Both the position numbers and the translations under genes were made by a program. The notes below the pieces were generated by a model. It ran no database searches, was not told the origin of the DNA, and worked only from the letters and a program-made list of their open reading frames with translations. Positions 17,323 through 22,281 of a DNA stretch of 22,281 bases are shown piece by piece (within the stretch, counting starts at the first letter, position 1; every line of letters begins with the position of its first letter). Source of the DNA: Chara braunii (Eukaryota; Streptophyta; Charophyceae; Charales; Characeae); assembly GCA_003427395.1 (NCBI GenBank), contig BFEA01000378.1, positions 265,111-287,391 on the forward strand, given 5' to 3'.

Positions 17323-18023
17323 ATGAACTTGTCTTCGGACCCCCGTTTGGTGCGGTTGCTTGACGAGTTCGCCGACATCTTCGAGTCACCTACCGGTGTG
17401 GTCCCGGATCGGCCGATCTCTCACGAGATCATTCTTGAGGCCGGTGCCGTGCCGCCGAAAGGTTGCATTTACCGCATGAGCGAGGAGGAGCTTACGGTCC
17501 TCCGTGCGCAACTCGATGACTTGTTGGACAAGGGCTGGATCCGCCCTAGTAGCTCCCCATATGGAGCACCAATTCTATTCGTGCGGAAGAAGAACAAGGA
17601 TCTACGATCAACGCGGAAGCCGTCAAGAATGTGGGGCCTCTTCCTCTTATCGACGATCTTCGTGAGCGATTGGGCGGTGCAAGGTACTTTTCTAAGTTGG
17701 ATTTGAGGTCGGGATACCATCAGATTTTAATTCGGTCGAACGATCACTATAAATCCGCGTTCAATACGCGGTATGGGCATTTTGAGTGGGTGGTCATGCC
17801 TTTTGGCCTCACCAACGCCTCGACGACCTTTCAAGCGGCAATGACCAATGAGTTCTGTGCGATGTTGGACCATTTCTTGCTGGTCTACTTAGACTTCATT
17901 CTAGTCTATAGCCGGTCATTGGAGGATCATCTTGAGCACCTTCGACGAGTGTTGGAGACGCTCCGCAGCACCAAGTACAAAGCCAACCACGACAAACGCT
18001 GGAATACTTGGGCCATTTTGTGA
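17323..18023 (+). pseudogene. pol: Ty3-like reverse transcriptase, two frames, catalytic Asp lost
   Basis: The RT N terminus in frame 1 includes LLDKGWIRPSSSPYGAPILF and VRKKNKDLR. At about 17607 a short deletion removes the usual CIDYR-type block and moves reading to frame 0 (KNVGPLPLIDDLRERLGG, YFSKLDLRSGYHQI, WVVMPFGLTNA). The catalytic box is VYLDFILVY (17883-17909), so the second Asp of Y-x-D-D is Phe. After KANHDKRW the thumb/connection is missing: GHFVT is fused directly to the RNase H start (TTDASGYG) at about 18020, consistent with a deletion of a few hundred bases. No activity is expected. Confidence 0.85.
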
Positions 18024-18400
18024 CTACGGATGCGTCCGGCTATGGCATTGGTGCCGTCCTCGGACAACACGATGGCGTGGACTGGCACCCGGTCGAGTAC
18101 TCCAGCAAGAAAGTGCCCATCGTGCATTCCATTGACGATGCACGCAAGAAGGAACTCCTAGTCTTCGTCCACACGTTCAAGCGGTGGCGGCCCTTCCTCC
18201 TTGGTCGAAGTCAATTCTGATGGGTATCGGACAACAATCCGTTGGTCTTCTACAAGACCCAAGACACCGTCAATAGCACCATCGCCCATTGGATGGATTT
18301 CATCGACCAATTTGACTTCTTTCCCGATCATATTTCGGGAAAGTCGAACCGTTTTGCGGATGCTCTTTCACGACGTTCGGATCATTGTACCGCAGTCTAC
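18008..18400 (+). pseudogene. pol: Ty3-like RNase H, interrupted by TGA
   Basis: Frame 2 gives VTTDASGYGIGAVL, HPVEYSSKKVPIVHSIDDA and KELLVFVHTFKRW, then TGA at 18218-18220, and continues in the same frame as NNPLVFYKTQDTV and SNRFADALSRR, the usual RNase H tail. It removes the RNA strand during cDNA synthesis. A CGA to TGA change is the likely origin of the stop, judged from remembered relatives. Confidence 0.8.
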
Positions 18401-19640
18401 TCAACCTTCGAGGTCGGCGACGACGAGCGGAACAGCTTCATCCTCGACTACCAAGCCGACCCCGAGTTTCGCGACAAGTACGCAAATTGCTCCTCTCCTA
18501 ATCCGGCGCCTTCTCACTACCGGATCCGAGAGGGGTACTTGCTTGTCCACACGCGGGGGAAGGACCTTATTTGCGTACCGAGTGACTCTCACTTGCGTAC
18601 ACGGCTTCTTGGCGAGTTCCACGGTGCTCCCGCCACCGGACACTTTGGAGTCAATTACACGAGCGATTTTGGTGACCCGGCCTTCTCGGCAATGTCACGC
18701 TCTATTGCGAGTCATGCGAGGTTTGCCGACGCTGCAAATCCCACAAGAGATGCGACCGTTATTGGTCCCCTTGCGCCAAAGTGAAGCGATTAGCATGGAC
18801 ATTACTGGGCTGTTCCCCAAGCACAAGACCGGTGTGGATGGGATTCTCACGGTGGTCGACCGACTCACCAAGTTCGCCATGTTTTTGCCTTGCCGCTATC
18901 ATGCCAAGGCACCGGAGTTGGCCGATGTTTTCTACGCCGGTTGGATTTGAACCAAGGGTTACCCCAAGGAAATCGTCTGCGACCGTGACACTCGGTTCAT
19001 GTCCGATTTTTGGTTGGTGCTCATCAAACGATGGGGCTCATCTCTCAAGCCAAGTTCGGCTCGCCACCCCCAAACGGATGGCCAAACGGAGAGGGCGCAT
19101 CAAACCGCACGGGTTCTCCATCGCACTACCATCCATCCTGACCAAAAGGATTGGGTTGAGCGGCTGCCGGATGTCGAGTTGGCATACAACTCGTCCATCC
19201 ACCCTGCTATCGGGATGTCGCCCTTCGAGCTCGAGCACGGCTCACCGATCACTTCTCCGTTGGACACAATCATTCCGCGAACGGTCGGGATCGACGACCA
19301 TCTTCTTTTCTTGCATCGGATGCAAAAGCTACTTGTCAAGGCACGCGACCAGATGGCTAAGACGCAGCAACGCATGAGCCAACAGGCCAATCACCAGCGT
19401 CTTCCTTGCCCATTCCGCTCCGGCGATCTCGTTTGGGTTTCCGCCGCGGGATTCAGCCTTGAACAAGATATCTCTCGCAAGCTCCTCCCGAAATGGATGG
19501 GGCCCTGGCCAATCGTGGCACCCACGTGCACCCGATGGACCTTCCTTCACCATTCAAGTGCCCGCCCGCTTGCCCATCTACCTGGTCTCTCATTGCTCCA
19601 AGTTGGCTCTTTAGATGCCCGCGGAACATGACGATTTTCC
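18401..19640 (+). pseudogene. pol: Ty3-like DD35E integrase with zinc domain
   Basis: The integrase inserts cDNA into the genome. The zinc domain is split: His residues in frame 2 (EFHGAPATGHFG, about 18615-18650) and CESCEVC in frame 1 (Cys at 18706). A TGA at 18673-18675 and an indel lie between. The core in frame 0 has ISMDITG (Asp 18798), VCDRDTRF (Asp 18981) and TDGQTERAH (Glu 19089), giving exactly 35 residues between the second Asp and Glu. TGA at 18948-18950 interrupts. HHCC plus DD35E plus WMGPWPIV (the GPY/F-type motif, about 19494) identify a Ty3/gypsy integrase. The frame changes again after about 19520. Confidence 0.85.
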
Positions 19641-19682
19641 CGGGCGACAATCGCTAGACCCACCCTCTATGGACGGTTTCAG

Positions 19683-19985
19683 GAGGTCGGCGACATTATC
19701 TCCAAGCAACGCTACGGCAACAGGCCAACCGAGTACTTGGTACATTTTGCGTACTGCACTCACAAAGCTGACCGTTGGTTGACCCGTGCGGAATTCCAAG
19801 CAACAACTCTGGATGTTCTCGCATGCTACGAACGCAAGATGCAAGGCAAGCCGGTACCTTCGGCTCCACGTCGCACCCGCGTCCAGGTTCCACCTTTAGA
19901 TCGTCAGCTTCGCCCAACTGTTACATGCCCAGTTGGGCGATGTACATGTAAAATCGAGGATCCACAATGTGATAAAAAGGACTGA
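19683..19985 (+). pseudogene. pol: Chromodomain-like C terminus of Ty3 pol
   Basis: Frame 0 reads EVGDIISKQRYGNRPTEYLV, then HFAYCTHKADRWLTRAEF, the strand order and aromatic residues of a chromodomain (YLV-x-[WF]...W-x-x). Such domains steer chromovirus integration to modified chromatin. A basic tail follows, ending at TGA 19983-19985. A frame change separates it from the integrase. The resemblance is moderate; a simple chromodomain-like fold is also possible. Confidence 0.6.
19911..19939. repeat. Perfect 10-bp inverted repeat (hairpin)
   Basis: CGCCCAACTG and CAGTTGGGCG flank a 9-nt loop TTACATGCC near the 3' end of pol. Overlapping the loop is TGTTACATGC (19919-19928), identical to the first ten bases of LTR copy C. 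Confidence 0.85.
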
Positions 19986-20004
19986 ATGGACACTGCAATG
20001 CAAG

Positions 20005-20379
20005 TGGAATCTCAACAAGCAATGTGCATTTCGATACATACAGAATGGTGCTTAGATACAAATCCTGACCTGACCGGGACTGACCTCTATCACGTTGTGC
20101 AAGATAGCGCAGCAGAATACTAGAATACTAACGACTAGCCCAATCAATGTTGCAAAGCAGACCAAACATACATCATTCTCACCAAACGGTGTGAAGGGCC
20201 TGGCGCTATACACAGGAAGAGGGCGCCAGGTCCAGACATGCACAGACGAAGAGGAGGGGATCAGACGAAGAGGAGGGGAGAGATGGGAAAGTCGTCAGCA
20301 CCAAGTCTCGTTACAAGTCCCACATAATCCCTCGTCAAAATGTCTGAAGTCCAATGTCGAGTCTGGATCCAAAATGTCA

Positions 20380-20415
<36 letters not shown>

Positions 20416-21215
20416 TCTGCTGATGCAGTGAAGTCAGATAACGAGAGGGTGAGAGGGAGATGGTGGACTGAGAAGAGGAAGAAGAAGAACTCTCTCTCTC
20501 TCTCTCTTGTATGCCAGGTACTAACCTGTGAAGATGGCGCTGTGCTGCAGGTACCTCGAAGAAGAAGCTGGAGCGACGGCACTGCAGGTAAGTATCCCTG
20601 GCCTCCGCCCTATCTCTCTCTCTCTAGTGCTATCCTAGCTATGGCGCCCAGCGCTGAAGACTACAGCTACACTACTAGCGCCCAGCGCTGACTACTGCTA
20701 ACGCTACTATACTCCTGCAGCGCTCCTCCAGAGTGCTGCTGCCGAATCCTGAAGACTACTGACTGCCTCCTGCCTCCTGAACTGCACGTGAAGTGCCTAT
20801 GAACTACCTACCTGCCTGCAGGGCGGGCCAGTCCTATATAGTGCTGGCCCGTCCAGGAGGCTGCTCTTGCCAATGCCTCAACGTGCCAGACCCTGGGGTT
20901 GAAGCTCAAATAAAGGTTGTCTTGAAAATAGGCCAGAAATGGCCTGAGCTAAAACCCTGGTCTGGTGCCTTTGTTTCGGGGTAGGCCGAACTCATGAGGG
21001 CCCGGAAATGGCCCTCAGTTTCAGGCTGAAAACACTCAGGGCCGGAAAGGCCCTGATTTAGCCTGAAACGACACAGGGCCTGTAGGCCCTCGTTTTCAGG
21101 CTTTCAGGCTGAAACGACACAGGGCCTGTAGGCCCTTGTTTTCAGGCTTTTGGCCTGAAAACGTCACGGGCCTGGGAATGGCCCGTGCAGCCTGTTGCAG
21201 GCGCAGCATGTAACA
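20005..21215 (-). mobile_element. LTR copy B (same family as A), inverted
   Basis: Reverse-complement relative of 11979-13216, with TG at 20005 and CA at 21215 on the + strand (i.e. TGTTACATGC...GATTCCA on the minus strand). It includes the TATA box at 20835-20840, (CT)n tracts and the GGCC palindrome array (about 20995-21180). Flanks (GCAAG and ACCCG) show no target duplication. It lies between the end of pol and the polypurine tract. Confidence 0.75.
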
Positions 21216-21235
21216 ACCCGGCTTGACTTCATAAC

Positions 21236-21245
21236 GAGGGGGGGG
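21236..21245 (+). other. Polypurine tract before LTR copy C
   Basis: GAGGGGGGGG directly abuts the TGTTACATGC start of copy C. This is where plus-strand cDNA synthesis is primed in LTR retroelements, so copy C has the position of a 3' LTR. Confidence 0.65.
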
Positions 21246-21829
21246 TGTTACATGCTGTGCCTGCGACAGGCTGGATGCGCCACTTCGAGGCCCGTGAGGT
21301 TTTCAGGCTGAAAGCCTGAAAACATAGGCCTACAGGCCCCTTGTCGTTTCAGGCTGAAAGCCTGAAAACAAGGGCCTACAGGCCCTGCGTCGTTTCAGCC
21401 TAAATCAGGGCCTCTCCGGCCCTGAGTCTTTTCAGCCTGAAACTGAGGGCCAATATTCAGGTCCTCATGAGTCCGACATGCCTGAAACTCAGGCACCAAA
21501 CCAGGGTTTAGCCCAGGCCATTTTGGGCCTGTTTTCAAGACAACCCCTGGTTGAGCTTCAACGCCAGGGTCTGGCACGTTTCGGCATTGGCAAGAGCAGC
21601 CTCCTGGACGGGCCAGCACTATATAGGACTGGCCCGCCCTGCAGGCTGCAGGTAGTTCCTAGGTACTTCCCAGGCACTTCATGTGCAGTTCAGGAGGCAG
21701 GAGGTAGTCTTCAGGAGTCGGCAGCAGCTCTCTGGAGGAGCGCTGCAGGAGTAGTTGTAGCGCTAGCAGTAGTCTTCAACGCTGGGCGCTAGTAGCAGTA
21801 GCAGTAGTCTTCAGCACTGGGCGCTAGTG
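21246..21829 (+). mobile_element. LTR copy C, truncated, forward
   Basis: Starts TGTTACATGCTG and follows copy A through the palindrome array, the TATATAG box (21620-21626) and the GCGCTAG/CAGTAG-rich part, then departs abruptly after GGGCGCTAGT. The remaining half of the LTR is absent from the window. It lies head-to-head with copy B, 30 bp away. Confidence 0.75.
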
Positions 21830-22281
21830 CATGGGTCCTGGGGACCATCTCACGCAAGTGTGTACATGCCATGCATCGTACTCCCACACACAATGAACAG
21901 TAGTCTGACAATAGACAAAGATAGAGAAGATGAGGACCGAGTTTCACAGTTTATATTATCAGAAATATGAATACAAAGTGTTTCAAAGTTCCCCTGAGTC
22001 CAGCGCTCATCAGCGCAACACCAATATCTTGCCAACTCATCAATATGCCTTCCAGTGAATCAGTGCTACCCCTGCAGATAGTCTCCAAGTCATCAATGTG
22101 GTCACCACTCATCAGCGCCACCTCTGCAGGTCACATCCAACTCAGGTAAGTATCTTCCATAGCCAACCTTGAATGAACACTCTCAGCCTCAATCCCTTCN
22201 NCCTATGATGCATACACACTCTTCAATACTCATGAGGATCTACTCTGGATACTACTCATAGCTACATACTAACCCTCTACT
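21830..22281. other. Unassigned sequence after the LTR break
   Basis: No gene recognised. Two Ns (22200-22201) mark uncertain bases. The last ~70 bp resemble 4060-4110. It may be another element that inserted into LTR copy C and continues past the window. Confidence 0.35.

Overview
This window looks like nuclear DNA of a plant-lineage eukaryote, most likely a charophyte green alga such as Chara. The reasons are spliced exons of a plant-type phospholipid:diacylglycerol acyltransferase (PDAT), long introns, many microsatellites, and very dense LTR-retrotransposon remains. The Ty3-type polyprotein on the + strand resembles ones I recall from Chara braunii; that is recognition from memory, not a search result. 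There is no bacterial-style operon, and almost every long reading frame belongs to a mobile element or is broken.

Layout. 1-2766 (-): the 5' part of a Ty3-like gag-pol. It has an intact 662-codon gag, then a protease region in the -1 frame with later lesions; the rest of pol lies beyond the left edge. About 2767-3700 is its leader/promoter side, with a TATA-like box on the minus strand. 3700-4840 has no recognisable gene but holds a 21-bp tandem repeat. 4846-5547 (+) carries a tandemly duplicated PDAT exon: the first copy has lost its splice acceptor, the second is intact and joins in phase to an exon at 8328-8470. The 2.8-kb intron between them contains a solo LTR (6564-7500) and a tRNA-like element. 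8710-11013 (+) is a decayed gene with a papain-like His box followed by four copies of a RING-like Cys/His module. A second solo LTR of the same family (9808-10762) sits inside its third module. 11014-11978 is repeat-rich and gene-poor.

11979-21829 is a retrotransposon complex. A 1.24-kb LTR (copy A, +) is followed by tandem repeats, two copies of a tRNA-derived SINE-like sequence, and a heavily mutated + strand Ty3 gag-pol with gag, zinc knuckle, protease, RT, RNase H, DD35E integrase and chromodomain-like tail. Then come an inverted LTR (copy B, -) and, 30 bp later, a head-to-head truncated LTR (copy C, +) preceded by a polypurine tract. 21830-22281 is unassigned and contains Ns.

How the parts relate. 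The only candidate host gene is PDAT (triacylglycerol synthesis), seen as an incomplete set of exons. The RING-like gene may be a host gene or cargo of an unrecognised element. The observations most worth follow-up are a well-formed candidate -1 ribosomal frameshift signal at the gag/pro junction (752-799, minus), the fourfold RING-like module with near-invariant spacing, the LTR head-to-head inverted repeat, and the exon-containing tandem duplication in PDAT.
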